A stretch of DNA of 40,523 bases from an uncultured Bacilli bacterium (GCA_944358945.1 CALVSH010000087.1:1-40523); one strand, 5' to 3'. Counted from the stretch's first letter, positions 16,933 to 24,730 are shown. Program-made: numbers and translations. Notes: generated by a model from the sequence alone, not told the origin.

Positions 16933-17209
16933 ATTTTTCATCCTCTGTTGGATCTTCTGCTTTCTCATAAGCATCTAAAATTGCTTCTTCGAACATTGCT
17001 CTAACTTCAGGATTAATTGGATGTGCAACATCACGGTAACCACCAGTAGCAGTCTTTCGGCTTGGCATTGCTATGAATAGTCCGTTGTCTCCATCAATAA
17101 TTCGAATATCATGTACTGCAAAGCTATCATCTAACAATACAGAAGCGATACCTTTCATACGAGATCCTTCCTTATTGATTTTGCGTACATTTACAGATGT
17201 AATTTTCAT
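16931..17209 (-). CDS. spoVG: SpoVG, nucleic-acid-binding regulator
   Basis: A 92-residue protein. It matches SpoVG throughout: MKITSVNVRKINKEGSRMKG, ASVLLDDSFAVHDIRIIDG, GLFIAMPSRKTATGGYRDVA, HPINPEVRAMFEEAIL. SpoVG binds nucleic acids and affects sporulation septation and many other genes, and is not limited to spore formers. GGGAGG precedes the ATG. It is a single-gene unit with its own promoter and terminator, next to veg rather than purR/yabJ as in Bacillus. Confidence 0.97.
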   Translation of the reverse strand: MKITSVNVRKINKEGSRMKGIASVLLDDSFAVHDIRIIDGDNGLFIAMPSRKTATGGYRDVAHPINPEVRAMFEEAILDAYEKAEDPTEDEK

Positions 17210-17250
17210 GTAATATTCCTCCCTCTTAAAGTATTACACTTTACACCATA

Positions 17251-17279
17251 ATTCTATAATAATTATAAGAAAATTGCAA
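17251..17279 (-). promoter_or_regulatory. Sigma-A promoter of spoVG
   Basis: TTGCAA (17274-17279) and TAGAAT (17251-17256) are spaced by 17 bp. In B. subtilis spoVG is a sigma-H gene, but no AGGA-type sigma-H -35 element is visible here. Confidence 0.75.
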
Positions 17280-17283
17280 TAAT

Positions 17284-17314
17284 TTTTGCATTTTAGAAGG
17301 AGTTTAATGCAAAA
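17284..17314 (-). other. Stem-loop at the 3' end of veg without a U-run
   Basis: A perfect 9-bp inverted repeat, TTTTGCATT (17284-17292) and AATGCAAAA (17306-17314), spans the veg stop codon. No U-tract follows, so it does not look like a standard terminator. It lies about 5 bp upstream of the spoVG -35 box. Confidence 0.5.
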
Positions 17315-17516
17315 TTTCTAAACTTTGCGTCAAAATATCACTATAACTGAAGGTTTTTATTTTCTTATCATCTAATAAAATTGTAAAAATTGCCGGATAT
17401 AAATCAGTAATTACACCATGAAATTCATCAATTTGATTCCTCGTTCCATGAAACCGAAAAGAACATTTTATACCCTGATTTTCTCTCACAACCTTCTTAA
17501 TATTTTCAATCATCAT
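17304..17516 (-). CDS. veg: Veg family protein
   Basis: A 70-residue protein with the Veg pattern: NIKKVVRENQGIKCSFRFHG, then TRNQIDEFHGVITDLYPAIF and the SYSDILTQSLEI ending. Veg is a small protein, abundant in Bacillus, linked there to biofilm gene expression. The order rsmA-yabG-veg is that of Bacillus and supports the call. Its start overlaps the yabG 3' end by 4 bp, so translation may be coupled. Confidence 0.85.
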   Translation of the reverse strand: MMIENIKKVVRENQGIKCSFRFHGTRNQIDEFHGVITDLYPAIFTILLDDKKIKTFSYSDILTQSLEILH

Positions 17517-18277
17517 CTTGGATACCCCACGTACATTGTTCCATTCGTAATAATTCCTCCCATTCCATCTTTTCCATATTTTGTTTTTTCTAAAATACTA
17601 AGCAAATCAATACTCTTATTGCGATCAGATAAAGCAAGAGAAGTTGCCAATATCGCCGGATCTAAAGCATGAATATTAATTCTTTTAGGACTAGAAGCAA
17701 AATTAGCACCTGCTTTAATCAACTCTTCATAATTAGACTGACAAGCACCTGCAATAATAATTAACTTATCTTGACTTTTTTCATATTTTCTTGCTTCTTT
17801 TACAGTTTCAATAAAATTAAGAGAATTCTGATAATCTCCTCTATTTTTCTTTAAATAAGCATCATGACCAGTAATCACAACAATATCTGGCTGAAACTCC
17901 TGTAATAAACCATAAATTTTATATGGCATATCAATCTCTGATATTGTTAATCCATTAGCTTTTACACTCATTTCCCTATAAAATTTCATACAACGTTTTA
18001 AATAGTCACTATCCCCATCTATATGTAAAATTTTACCAGGCAAATAAAAATACTGACTACGGTCCATCTGTAACTCCCGCAAATTTTTCTCCAATATTTG
18101 CTGATCAGAATCAACTGGAACACTTGCCTTCACTAAATCCGAAAGAGCACTATCTGCATATAACCGCAAGTCTACTCCCTTTAAAAAAGCAACTGTCCCT
18201 TCAACAGAAACAATTTTAAAAACAATATCATGGTTATGAGAAATCCTAGTAACCAAATCACCTTCTCTAAAATCCAT
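17513..18277 (-). CDS. yabG: Sporulation-specific protease YabG
   Basis: A 254-residue protein with the YabG signature regions KILHIDGDSDYLKRCMKFYR, QPDIVVITGHDAYLKK, KLIIIAGACQSNYEELIKAG, ANFASSPKRINIHALDPAIL and the C-terminal GKDGMGGIITNGTMYVGYP. In Bacillus, YabG is a mother-cell cysteine-type protease that processes spore coat proteins. The GACQS segment holds the conserved Cys. The ATG at 18277 behind GGGAGG is chosen; an upstream in-frame start would overlap rsmA and the promoter. This is among the strongest evidence in the window for a sporulation programme. Confidence 0.94.
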   Translation of the reverse strand: MDFREGDLVTRISHNHDIVFKIVSVEGTVAFLKGVDLRLYADSALSDLVKASVPVDSDQQILEKNLRELQMDRSQYFYLPGKILHIDGDSDYLKRCMKFYREMSVKANGLTISEIDMPYKIYGLLQEFQPDIVVITGHDAYLKKNRGDYQNSLNFIETVKEARKYEKSQDKLIIIAGACQSNYEELIKAGANFASSPKRINIHALDPAILATSLALSDRNKSIDLLSILEKTKYGKDGMGGIITNGTMYVGYPR

Positions 18278-18293
18278 AACATTCCTCCCATAA

Positions 18294-18322
18294 ATTTTAT
18301 GAACCAAAAAAAAGAAATATTC
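18294..18322 (-). promoter_or_regulatory. Sigma-E-type promoter candidate of yabG
   Basis: GAATATT (18316-18322), a 14-bp spacer and CATAAAAT (18294-18301) match the sigma-E pattern KMATATT-N14-CATACAMT at 7/7 and 7/8. The -35 overlaps the rsmA stop and terminator. A caveat is that the predicted start near 18287 falls inside the Shine-Dalgarno region, giving a leader of only about 10 nt. Confidence 0.5.
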
Positions 18323-18360
18323 ACAAAACCAATGCATTTGCAAGTTCTACGAATATTTCT
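18306..18360 (-). terminator. Terminator of rsmA
   Basis: A perfect 10-bp stem AGAAATATTC/GAATATTTCT (18351-18360 and 18313-18322) with a long 28-nt loop is followed by eight U. The 5' arm lies inside the rsmA coding region and the stop codon is at the base of the 3' arm. Confidence 0.75.
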
Positions 18361-19121
18361 ACAGAAAGCTTCTCAGCTCGTACAGTTAAATCAAAACCAT
18401 GCTTCTTCAAAACAGATAAAACAATATCTAAATTATACTTTTTTAAATTATTACGAATATTCTTTCTCTTAAATTGAAAACTATCTCTAACTAATTGAAA
18501 AAATAAATCTTTATCTTTAAGAGGTAACAATTCTTTCTTTTTCGTAAAAGATATCACAACACTATCCACATTAGGAACAGGAACAAATTCCCTTCTAGAT
18601 ACCAAAAATTCTTTTTTTATGTCATAAAAATAAGATAAGAACACACTAATAGAAGAATATTCTCTATTTCCAGGTTTAGCTGAAAATCTTTCACCAACCT
18701 CTTTTTGAACCATCATACAAACCTTTTGAAAATTCAAATTACTTTCAACAATTTTCATCATAATAGGCGTAGTTATATAATAAGGAACATTACTTATAAA
18801 ATAAAGATTTTCATAACTAAATTGAGATATATCCTTAGAAATATCACTATTTAAAAAGTCCTCAAATAAAACTTTAACATTATCATACTCATATAATTTA
18901 CGACTTAACTCTTCTTTTAAATCTTCATCAATTTCATACGCCAAGACATTACCACAACGTTTTGCCAACTCTTGTGTTAAAATGGCCCCACCAGGACCAA
19001 CTTCTATTACCAAATCATTCTTAGCCAAAGGACAAGTACTAGCAATTCTCTCAACAACCGCTCTTCTCTTTAAAAAGTTTTGTCCAAACTTCTTTTTAAA
19101 TCTTACATTATACTGTTCCAT
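18321..19121 (-). CDS. rsmA: 16S rRNA dimethyladenosine transferase RsmA (KsgA)
   Basis: A 266-residue enzyme that dimethylates two adjacent adenosines near the 3' end of 16S rRNA. Motifs: KKFGQNFLKRRAVVERI, VIEVGPGGAILTQELAKR (SAM motif I), and NVPYYITTPIMMKI (NxPY catalytic motif IV). KVCMMVQKEVGERFSAKPG and FVPVPNVDSVVISF follow. The ATG at 19121 has GGTGAT upstream and homologues start with a similar residue count. rnmV, usually upstream in Bacillus, is not here. Confidence 0.96.
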   Translation of the reverse strand: MEQYNVRFKKKFGQNFLKRRAVVERIASTCPLAKNDLVIEVGPGGAILTQELAKRCGNVLAYEIDEDLKEELSRKLYEYDNVKVLFEDFLNSDISKDISQFSYENLYFISNVPYYITTPIMMKIVESNLNFQKVCMMVQKEVGERFSAKPGNREYSSISVFLSYFYDIKKEFLVSRREFVPVPNVDSVVISFTKKKELLPLKDKDLFFQLVRDSFQFKRKNIRNNLKKYNLDIVLSVLKKHGFDLTVRAEKLSVEIFVELANALVL

Positions 19122-19137
19122 AAATATCACCAAGAAA

Positions 19138-19166
19138 AATATATCACAAGAAAAAAAGAAAGACAA
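19138..19166 (-). promoter_or_regulatory. Promoter of rsmA
   Basis: TTGTCT (19161-19166) and TATATT (19138-19143) are spaced by 17 bp and the -10 is extended (TGATATATT). The -35 overlaps an imperfect stem (AGAC/GTCT, TGAA/TTCA) that could serve as the sipW terminator. Confidence 0.7.
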
Positions 19167-19170
19167 TGAA

Positions 19171-19833
19171 TTATATAATTTCAACGTCTTCTGAGTCATT
19201 TACATGAATAAGTTCTTTTTGTTTTTTTTCTTTTATCATTTTTCGTACCCTAACAACTTCCGTCAAAATCAAATATAAAAGTGGAAGCGCAATACATAAT
19301 ATCCAACCAAAATAAGTAGATAAAAACTTCCTAACATAACCTAACATAGGAATACGAAATAATACTTTACCATAAACATTCTCATCTTTAACCAAGGTTG
19401 CATCTGCAGCATTATTATTATCTCCCTTAGTACGATATAACAAAGTACCATCCTCTGCTTCTTTAATACCAATAATACGATGAGTAATAACTTTACCACT
19501 ATAATAAGAATCAGTCGCTAAAAAACTAATAATATCACCCTGTTTTAAATCCTCAGAATCCTTTCTCCCTACAATAATAGCATCTTGAACATTGATTGTT
19601 GGAACCATACTAGGAGTAACAATAATATAAGCATCAAATAAAGTCTGATTATCTTCAACAGAATTAATATTATATAATAAATCTATAAAATAAAAAATAA
19701 ACAATAAGAAAATTATAATTAACAAAAGAAAGATAACATATAGGACTACTTTTGTAAAAAAGCGTAAAAAAAACTGTACTACTTCTTTTACAGAAACAAC
19801 ATCATCATGATTAGTATCAAAATATTGTTTCAT
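19171..19833 (-). CDS. sipW: Signal peptidase I, SipW/ER type
   Basis: A 220-residue membrane protease. A cytoplasmic N-terminus and transmembrane helix (about 28-53) precede the catalytic domain. VTPSMVPTI contains the catalytic Ser, and KVITHRIIGI contains the His that replaces the Lys of ordinary type I peptidases, the mark of the ER/SipW type. YRTKGDNNNAADATLV follows, and a second transmembrane helix lies near 180-200. SipW releases TasA-like biofilm proteins in Bacillus. It lies just downstream of three TasA-like genes, its probable substrates. The ATG at 19833 follows AGGAGGG. Confidence 0.93.
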   Translation of the reverse strand: MKQYFDTNHDDVVSVKEVVQFFLRFFTKVVLYVIFLLLIIIFLLFIFYFIDLLYNINSVEDNQTLFDAYIIVTPSMVPTINVQDAIIVGRKDSEDLKQGDIISFLATDSYYSGKVITHRIIGIKEAEDGTLLYRTKGDNNNAADATLVKDENVYGKVLFRIPMLGYVRKFLSTYFGWILCIALPLLYLILTEVVRVRKMIKEKKQKELIHVNDSEDVEII

Positions 19834-19861
19834 ATAAGCCCTCCTATCTATTAACATTAAC

Positions 19862-19870
19862 ATGATAACA
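19862..19870 (-). promoter_or_regulatory. Extended -10 promoter candidate of sipW
   Basis: TGTTATCAT (TGn plus TATCAT) on the minus strand lies downstream of the preceding terminator. No convincing -35 box. Confidence 0.4.
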
Positions 19871-19900
19871 CGAAGGACAAAAAAAAACTAGGTTTTGAAT

Positions 19901-19927
19901 AAAAAAAAGAGAAGTTTACATTCTCTT
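19901..19927 (-). terminator. Terminator of the TasA-like gene 19926-20558
   Basis: A perfect 7-bp stem AAGAGAA/TTCTCTT (19921-19927 and 19907-19913) with loop TGTAAAC is followed by eight U. It includes part of the stop codon. Confidence 0.88.
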
Positions 19928-20558
19928 AAATAGCCTTCGCTGTAACATTCAATTTAATATTAAATTCTCTACTAACAGAATCAATAATAGCATTTTTATC
20001 TACCCAGAAACGCAATCGAAAAGCTTCCTGTATCTCCTTACTCTGATCAGTAGTATTAGAAAAAGTACCAGAATAAAGAACCATACTTCCAATTTTACTA
20101 CCTAAAAAACTATCAGAATCTAAAGGAGTAAATGGTTGTGGAACCTTAGTAATTGCAGTATCTACATATCCGTTAGATTCCAACTTTTGCAGATAAAGTT
20201 TAACCGATTGATTATCTAATACCAACTCATTTGACTCAGAATTAATTTTCTCTGCCGATATTTCATAATTAATAGTAGTATTAGGAGCCAAGACTGTTTG
20301 AACACTAAAGTCATAAACATTACCATCTCCACTCAACTGTTTTCCTTCTTCATCAGAAATAGGCATAGAATTTTTCATAGAAATTGCCTCACCCTGATTA
20401 TCTAATATTAAAGAAATAGTACCAGTAGACAAACCATTAGAATTAGAATCAGTTAAAACAGTAGTAAAAGCAGCATAAGAAACACCTACAAAAGCAATAA
20501 TTAATACTGCAATACATATAATAGATAAAATAATTTTTTTAGACTCAGATGCAATCAT
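19926..20558 (-). CDS. TasA/camelysin-like exported protein (paralogue 1)
   Basis: A 210-residue protein with an N-terminal signal sequence (KKIILSIICIAVLIIAFVG) ending in SYAAF, the kind of site cut by SipW-type peptidases. The mature part is predicted beta-rich: TGTISLILDNQGEAISMKNS, MPISDEEGKQLSGDGNVYDF, INYEISAEK, MVLYSGTFSNT, FRLRFWVDKNAI. TasA and camelysin form fibres in Bacillus biofilms; function here is inferred from family and the adjacent sipW. It shares a pattern with the next two genes (MPxSDxxGKxL, NYEI, LYSGT, LRxW). The ATG at 20558 follows GGAGG. Confidence 0.8.
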   Translation of the reverse strand: MIASESKKIILSIICIAVLIIAFVGVSYAAFTTVLTDSNSNGLSTGTISLILDNQGEAISMKNSMPISDEEGKQLSGDGNVYDFSVQTVLAPNTTINYEISAEKINSESNELVLDNQSVKLYLQKLESNGYVDTAITKVPQPFTPLDSDSFLGSKIGSMVLYSGTFSNTTDQSKEIQEAFRLRFWVDKNAIIDSVSREFNIKLNVTAKAI

Positions 20559-20583
20559 ATAAACCTCCAACTATCTTAAAATA

Positions 20584-20592
20584 ATTATAACA
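20584..20592 (-). promoter_or_regulatory. Extended -10 promoter of TasA-like gene 1
   Basis: TGTTATAAT on the minus strand lies just after the terminator of the preceding gene; no clear -35. Confidence 0.6.
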
Positions 20593-20603
20593 TAAAATTC
20601 GCC

Positions 20604-20627
20604 AAAAAAAGACTTCTTAAAAGTCTT
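20604..20627 (-). terminator. Terminator of TasA-like gene 2
   Basis: AAGACTT-TTAAG-AAGTCTT (20609-20627) is followed by seven U. Perfect stem. Confidence 0.9.
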
Positions 20628-20629
20628 AA

Positions 20630-21229
20630 TTAATTATCTGCCTTGCCATATACTTTTACAGAAACTGTATAAGTAGCATTAGAATCTGCTATTACAGCAC
20701 CTTCTCTTACCCACAATCTCAAACGATAATTATCAACTTTCTTAGAAGATACTTTAAACTTATCTAAAACCATTGACTTTGCTGGACTACCTAAATTTGT
20801 TTTTTTCTTGATAGGTGTAAAAGCACTAGGTTCTTCTACTTTAGCATAACTGCCACTATTTTGTTTCTCTAAATATACAACAACATCACTATCAGGAATA
20901 GTAGAATTCTCATCTTTAACCAAGGCAATTTCGTACTGAATTGAAGTATCATCTTCCACTTCTGAAGAAACAGAAAAATCAAAATAGCTACCTTCATCTC
21001 TTAAATCTTTTCCTGCATCATTCGACATTGGAGTCAAATTAGTAAGAGTAAATTCATTCGTAGCAGTTTTATAATTCATAGACACAACACCAGTTTTTAC
21101 AACTTCATTGACATTATCAGCTTGGCCTCTAAAAAACATAACAAAAGCAAATACAACAATGGCTATTAATAAAATACTAATACCTAATATAATAAATACA
21201 AGATTTCTAGTTTGATGATTATTTTCCAT
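20630..21229 (-). CDS. TasA/camelysin-like membrane-linked protein (paralogue 2)
   Basis: A 199-residue protein with a single N-terminal transmembrane segment (about 9-33, LVFIILGISILLIAIVVFAF) and a beta-rich extracytoplasmic domain. It shares with its neighbours TPMSNDAGKDLRDEGSYFDF, IQYEIALVKDE, VVVYLEKQ, MVLDKF and YRLRLWVREGAVI. The site after the helix (FFRGQADN) is not a clean signal peptidase site, so it may stay anchored. It starts 9 bp after paralogue 3 and both run from the promoter at 21868. Confidence 0.75.
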   Translation of the reverse strand: MENNHQTRNLVFIILGISILLIAIVVFAFVMFFRGQADNVNEVVKTGVVSMNYKTATNEFTLTNLTPMSNDAGKDLRDEGSYFDFSVSSEVEDDTSIQYEIALVKDENSTIPDSDVVVYLEKQNSGSYAKVEEPSAFTPIKKKTNLGSPAKSMVLDKFKVSSKKVDNYRLRLWVREGAVIADSNATYTVSVKVYGKADN

Positions 21230-21237
21230 AATTCCTC

Positions 21238-21843
21238 CTAATCAATCGTCTTAACATAAAGTGAAATATCAAAATCACGCAACTCTGTAGTAATTGGATA
21301 AGTATCTCTTAACCACATACGTAATTTAAACTTTTTCACTTCATCTTTTTTCAATGTTCCAGAATAAAGTCTTCGACCACCAGCATCACTAGATGCAACT
21401 TTCAAATCTTGAAACGTTGGCACACTTTTATCATTATATCCTTCTAACGGTAAATCTCGTTCACCATCTGTTAAATATACTTTTACATAGTCAGAAGGAA
21501 TCGTATTTTCACCTTCTTTAACCTTAGCATAAATTTCATAATTAACAGAACTTAAACCTACCATATTAGAAGAAATGCTAAACTCACTATAACTATATTT
21601 CGTTTGATCTGCCGAAAAAGTCAATTGTTTACCAATTGCATCAGTAATAGGCATAGAATTATCTACCTTCAATTCTGAAGATTGTTCAGAGTAAGAAAAC
21701 AAAATTGTTGCACTTCTAGAATTACCATCATTATTATGAAAATATAAATATAAACAAATAACTGAAATAAAAACTACAACAAACAATAATCCAATAAGAA
21801 GTACAAATGTCGGACGATGCTTATGATGCTTATTTTTCTTCAT
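21238..21843 (-). CDS. TasA/camelysin-like membrane-linked protein (paralogue 3)
   Basis: A 201-residue protein with a His/Lys-rich N-terminus (KKNKHHKHRP), one hydrophobic helix (about 13-33) and a beta-rich domain. The domain shows NSMPITDAIGKQLTFSADQT, VNYEIYAKVKEG, VKVYLTDGE, RRLYSGTLKKDE and FKLRMWLRDTYPI. The domain pattern matches paralogues 1 and 2. No obvious cleavage site follows the helix. It is first in a two-gene unit with its own sigma-A promoter. Confidence 0.75.
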   Translation of the reverse strand: MKKNKHHKHRPTFVLLIGLLFVVVFISVICLYLYFHNNDGNSRSATILFSYSEQSSELKVDNSMPITDAIGKQLTFSADQTKYSYSEFSISSNMVGLSSVNYEIYAKVKEGENTIPSDYVKVYLTDGERDLPLEGYNDKSVPTFQDLKVASSDAGGRRLYSGTLKKDEVKKFKLRMWLRDTYPITTELRDFDISLYVKTID

Positions 21844-21867
21844 AAATACAACCCCTATTCTATATTA

Positions 21868-21896
21868 AGAATACACTATTTTAGCACTTTTTTCAA
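21868..21896 (-). promoter_or_regulatory. Sigma-A promoter of the TasA-like gene pair
   Basis: TTGAAA (21891-21896) and TATTCT (21868-21873) are spaced by 17 bp on the minus strand. The -35 abuts the tatD stop codon. Confidence 0.78.
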
Positions 21897-21897
21897 C

Positions 21898-22650
21898 CTA
21901 ATCTAAATGAAAAATACGCTTTGCATTATCAGTAGTAATACGAGCAACTTCTTCTATTGAAATTTCTTTACAAGATGCAATTTTCTCAGCAATTAAAGGA
22001 ATATATTTAGAACTATTAACCTCACCTCTATAAGGAGTAGGCGTTAAATAAGGACTATCAGTCTCTAATACAATCTTTTCAATAGGAATCTTAGACACAA
22101 CATCACCAAGTTTACTATTTTTAAAAGTAACAACACCTCCAATACCTAAAATAAATCCCATTTTAATATATTCTAAAGCAGTTTCATAGCTACCACTAAA
22201 ACAATGAATAACACCAGTTACCGAATATTTTTTTAAGATAGAAATGGTATCCAAAGTTGCATCACGACTATGAATAACAACAGGCAACTGATATTTTTCT
22301 GCTAAAGCTAACTGCTTTTCGAACAAAATAATCTGTTTTTCCTTATCCTCTTTTCCATAATGATAATCTAAACCAATCTCACCAACACCAATCACAAATT
22401 TTAATTGAAGTTGATCTTCCAATAATTTTAAATCCTCTTCAGTAGTAATAGATGCTTCACTAGGATGGTACCCAGTGGTAACAAAAACATCAGAATACAT
22501 CTTCCCATATTCCAATGATTCTAAAATACTTTCTCTTGTACAACCTGAAATAATGATAGGACTAACACCAACTTTTCTATTATCCTCTAAAACTTGTTCT
22601 ATATCATCATAATCATCTTTCGATAAATGACAATGTGTATCAATAAACAT
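21898..22650 (-). CDS. tatD: TatD-family metal-dependent hydrolase (DNase)
   Basis: A 250-residue TIM-barrel hydrolase. Metal-site motifs are visible: MFIDTHCHLSKDDYDD, FVTTGYHPSEAS, VGVGEIGLDYHYGKEDKEKQ, LPVVIHSRDA, VIHCFSGSYETA and VLETDSPYLTPTPYRGEVN. Family members act as 3'-5' DNA/RNA exonucleases; the physiological role is uncertain. The ATG at 22650 follows GGAGG. metG-tatD-rsmA order is as in Bacillus. Confidence 0.93.
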   Translation of the reverse strand: MFIDTHCHLSKDDYDDIEQVLEDNRKVGVSPIIISGCTRESILESLEYGKMYSDVFVTTGYHPSEASITTEEDLKLLEDQLQLKFVIGVGEIGLDYHYGKEDKEKQIILFEKQLALAEKYQLPVVIHSRDATLDTISILKKYSVTGVIHCFSGSYETALEYIKMGFILGIGGVVTFKNSKLGDVVSKIPIEKIVLETDSPYLTPTPYRGEVNSSKYIPLIAEKIASCKEISIEEVARITTDNAKRIFHLD

Positions 22651-22679
22651 AAATAAACCTCCAAAATAAAAATACCATA

Positions 22680-22853
22680 TTAATGATATTTTTTCCACCG
22701 ATAATATTTAATCCTAAAATAACAAAGAATAATAAATAGTAAATAAACAAAATCTAACATATTTTTTGTTACACTAATATAAATAAACATAAAAAACATA
22801 CTTAATAAACAAACCAAATCTACTGTAAAGAACTGCTCAATATTTTTTGACAT
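22680..22853 (-). CDS. Small membrane protein of unknown function
   Basis: A 57-residue protein with two predicted transmembrane segments (VDLVCLLSMFFMFIYISV and LDFVYLLFIILCYF) and a basic C-terminus (RIKYYRWKKYH). I recognise no family. The ATG at 22853 follows AAGGAT. An extended -10 promoter (TGTTATAGT near 22889-22897) lies upstream, after the metG terminator. tatD begins 29 bp downstream, so they are probably co-transcribed. Confidence 0.6.
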   Translation of the reverse strand: MSKNIEQFFTVDLVCLLSMFFMFIYISVTKNMLDFVYLLFIILCYFRIKYYRWKKYH

Positions 22854-22898
22854 AATTTTATCCTTTCTCACAGCAACTACTCCTCTACTATAACACAA

Positions 22899-22937
22899 TA
22901 AAAAAGAGAAAGACATAAATTGACATTTTTCTTTCTC
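22899..22937 (-). terminator. Terminator of metG
   Basis: A perfect 8-bp stem GAGAAAGA/TCTTTCTC (22930-22937 and 22906-22913) with a 16-nt loop is followed by a U-run. Confidence 0.8.
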
Positions 22938-22949
22938 ATAATTGACACT

Positions 22950-24491
22950 CTATTTTACATTTTCTGAAAAGAATTTTTCTCGATCTATTCTTTGAAATAA
23001 TATAGATGGAGTACCTAATTGATAATGATTAGAAGAATTATAATAAATGCTAGTATCACAAGTATTAAGTTGTCTCCTAATTTCTTTACTAGTACCAGGC
23101 ATAAATGGTTCTAAATATAAAGAACAAACACGAATAGATTCTAATAAATGATAGATTACATTTTGTAAGCGATTCTTTTTGCTCTCATCTTTTGCCAAAA
23201 TCCATGGAGTTGTCTCATCAATATATTTATTTGTAAATCTTAATACATTAAAGATTTCCGTAATTGCCTCACTAATTTGCAACTCATCCATTTTCTTACC
23301 AACTATATCCTCTAAAGACCTCAATTTATTTTCTAGTTCTAAATCAATATCCTCTTTCTCATCTGTACTAGAAACATTTCCATCAAAATACTTATTTCCC
23401 ATAGAAATAGAACGTTGAACTAAGTTACCTAATACATTAGCTAATTCACCATTAATATGATCAATTAATAAATCATAAGTAATATTACCATCACTTGAAA
23501 AAGGTATTTCATGTAATAAATAATAACGTACTGCATCAACACCAAATGCATCAACAAGTTCATCAGCATAAATTACATTTCCTTTTGATTTACTCATCTT
23601 ATCATTATTCATCAACAACCAAGGATGTCCAAATATTTTCTTAGGCAGAGGAAGATCCAACGACAATAAGAAACAAGGCCAATAAATAGAATGGAAACGA
23701 ACAATATCTTTACCAATTACTTGTAAATCTGCAGGCCATAACTTTTTAAACTCACCAGTTACTTCATCTACATCATAACCAATATTAGTAATATAATTAG
23801 TCAAAGCATCAAGCCATACATAAACAACATGATTCGAATCAAAATCTACAGGAATCCCCCACTTAAATGAAGTACGAGAGACACATAAATCTTGTAATCC
23901 TGGTTTAATAAAGTTATTTAACATCTCATTCTTTCTTGATTCTGGCTGGATAAAATCAGGGTGACTTTCAATATATTCATCCAACTGTTTTTGGTATTTA
24001 CTTAACTTAAAGAAATATGCTTCTTCTTTAGCTTCTTTTACTTCTCTACCACAATCAGGACATTTACCATCTACTAACTGAGATTCAGTCCAAAATGATT
24101 CACAAGGAGTACAATAAAGTCCAGAATATTCCCCCTTATAAATATCACCTTTCTCATACATCTTTTTAAAAATGTGTTGAACAATCTTTTTATGATGAGG
24201 ATCCGTAGTTCTAACAAATTTATCATAACTTGTATCCATCAAATCCCAAATTTTCTTTACTTCAGAAGCCTGTTGATCAACATAATCCTGTGGACTAATA
24301 CCAGCCAATTTTGCTTTTTCTTCAATTTTTTGACCATGTTCATCTGTTCCAGTCTGAAAATATACATCATATCCTTTAAATCTTTTATATCTAGCAATTG
24401 AATCAGCTAAAACAATTTCATAAGTATTTCCAATATGCGGCTTACCAGACGTATAAGCAATCGCTGTTGTTATATAAAATTTTTCTTTCAT
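22950..24491 (-). CDS. metG: Methionyl-tRNA synthetase
   Basis: A 513-residue class I synthetase that charges both elongator and initiator tRNA-Met. It has the HIGH-type motif GKPHIGNTYEIVLADSIARY, a Cys4 zinc knuckle (CTPCESFW and CPDCGRE), a tryptophan-rich VYVWLDALTNYI, and the KMSKS loop NDKMSKSKGNVI. A helical anticodon-binding domain follows. It lacks the C-terminal Trbp111-like tRNA-binding domain found in longer homologues such as the 664-residue B. subtilis enzyme. A methionine T-box leader precedes it. Confidence 0.96.
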   Translation of the reverse strand: MKEKFYITTAIAYTSGKPHIGNTYEIVLADSIARYKRFKGYDVYFQTGTDEHGQKIEEKAKLAGISPQDYVDQQASEVKKIWDLMDTSYDKFVRTTDPHHKKIVQHIFKKMYEKGDIYKGEYSGLYCTPCESFWTESQLVDGKCPDCGREVKEAKEEAYFFKLSKYQKQLDEYIESHPDFIQPESRKNEMLNNFIKPGLQDLCVSRTSFKWGIPVDFDSNHVVYVWLDALTNYITNIGYDVDEVTGEFKKLWPADLQVIGKDIVRFHSIYWPCFLLSLDLPLPKKIFGHPWLLMNNDKMSKSKGNVIYADELVDAFGVDAVRYYLLHEIPFSSDGNITYDLLIDHINGELANVLGNLVQRSISMGNKYFDGNVSSTDEKEDIDLELENKLRSLEDIVGKKMDELQISEAITEIFNVLRFTNKYIDETTPWILAKDESKKNRLQNVIYHLLESIRVCSLYLEPFMPGTSKEIRRQLNTCDTSIYYNSSNHYQLGTPSILFQRIDREKFFSENVK

Positions 24492-24506
24492 ATTATCCCT
24501 CCTAAT

Positions 24507-24730
24507 AAAAAAACTATTATAAACATAAGGACGAAATATCGCGGTACCACCTTATTTTATAATAGTAAATATTATACACTTAAATAGTTAACGCCTATCT
24601 ACGATTACACCTACCTATCGATGTAATAGTTCAGAAGCCATATCTTATAAACCATTTATATCCTTTCACACCAACCAGACTCTCTTTAATAAACTTTGTA
24701 TATAAGACTCTTCCTCATCACAATCAATAT
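24507..24730 (-). promoter_or_regulatory. T-box leader (methionine) of metG
   Basis: The leader carries AAGGTGGTACCGCG (24540-24553), the T-box that pairs with the tRNA acceptor end. A long terminator stem CTATTATAAAATAAGG/CCTTATGTTTATAATAG (24514-24565) is followed by seven U (24507-24513). Upstream, the Stem I bulge sequence GGTTGGTGTGAAAGG and the specifier-loop context ATG-GCTTCTGAAC are present, with the AUG Met specifier at 24639-24641. Uncharged tRNA-Met would stabilise the antiterminator and allow metG transcription. Confidence 0.95.

Noticed and set aside
16931-17279. Sigma-H promoter for spoVG as in B. subtilis
   Set aside because: No AGGA-type -35 at the right distance; a sigma-A pattern with exact 17-bp spacing fits better.
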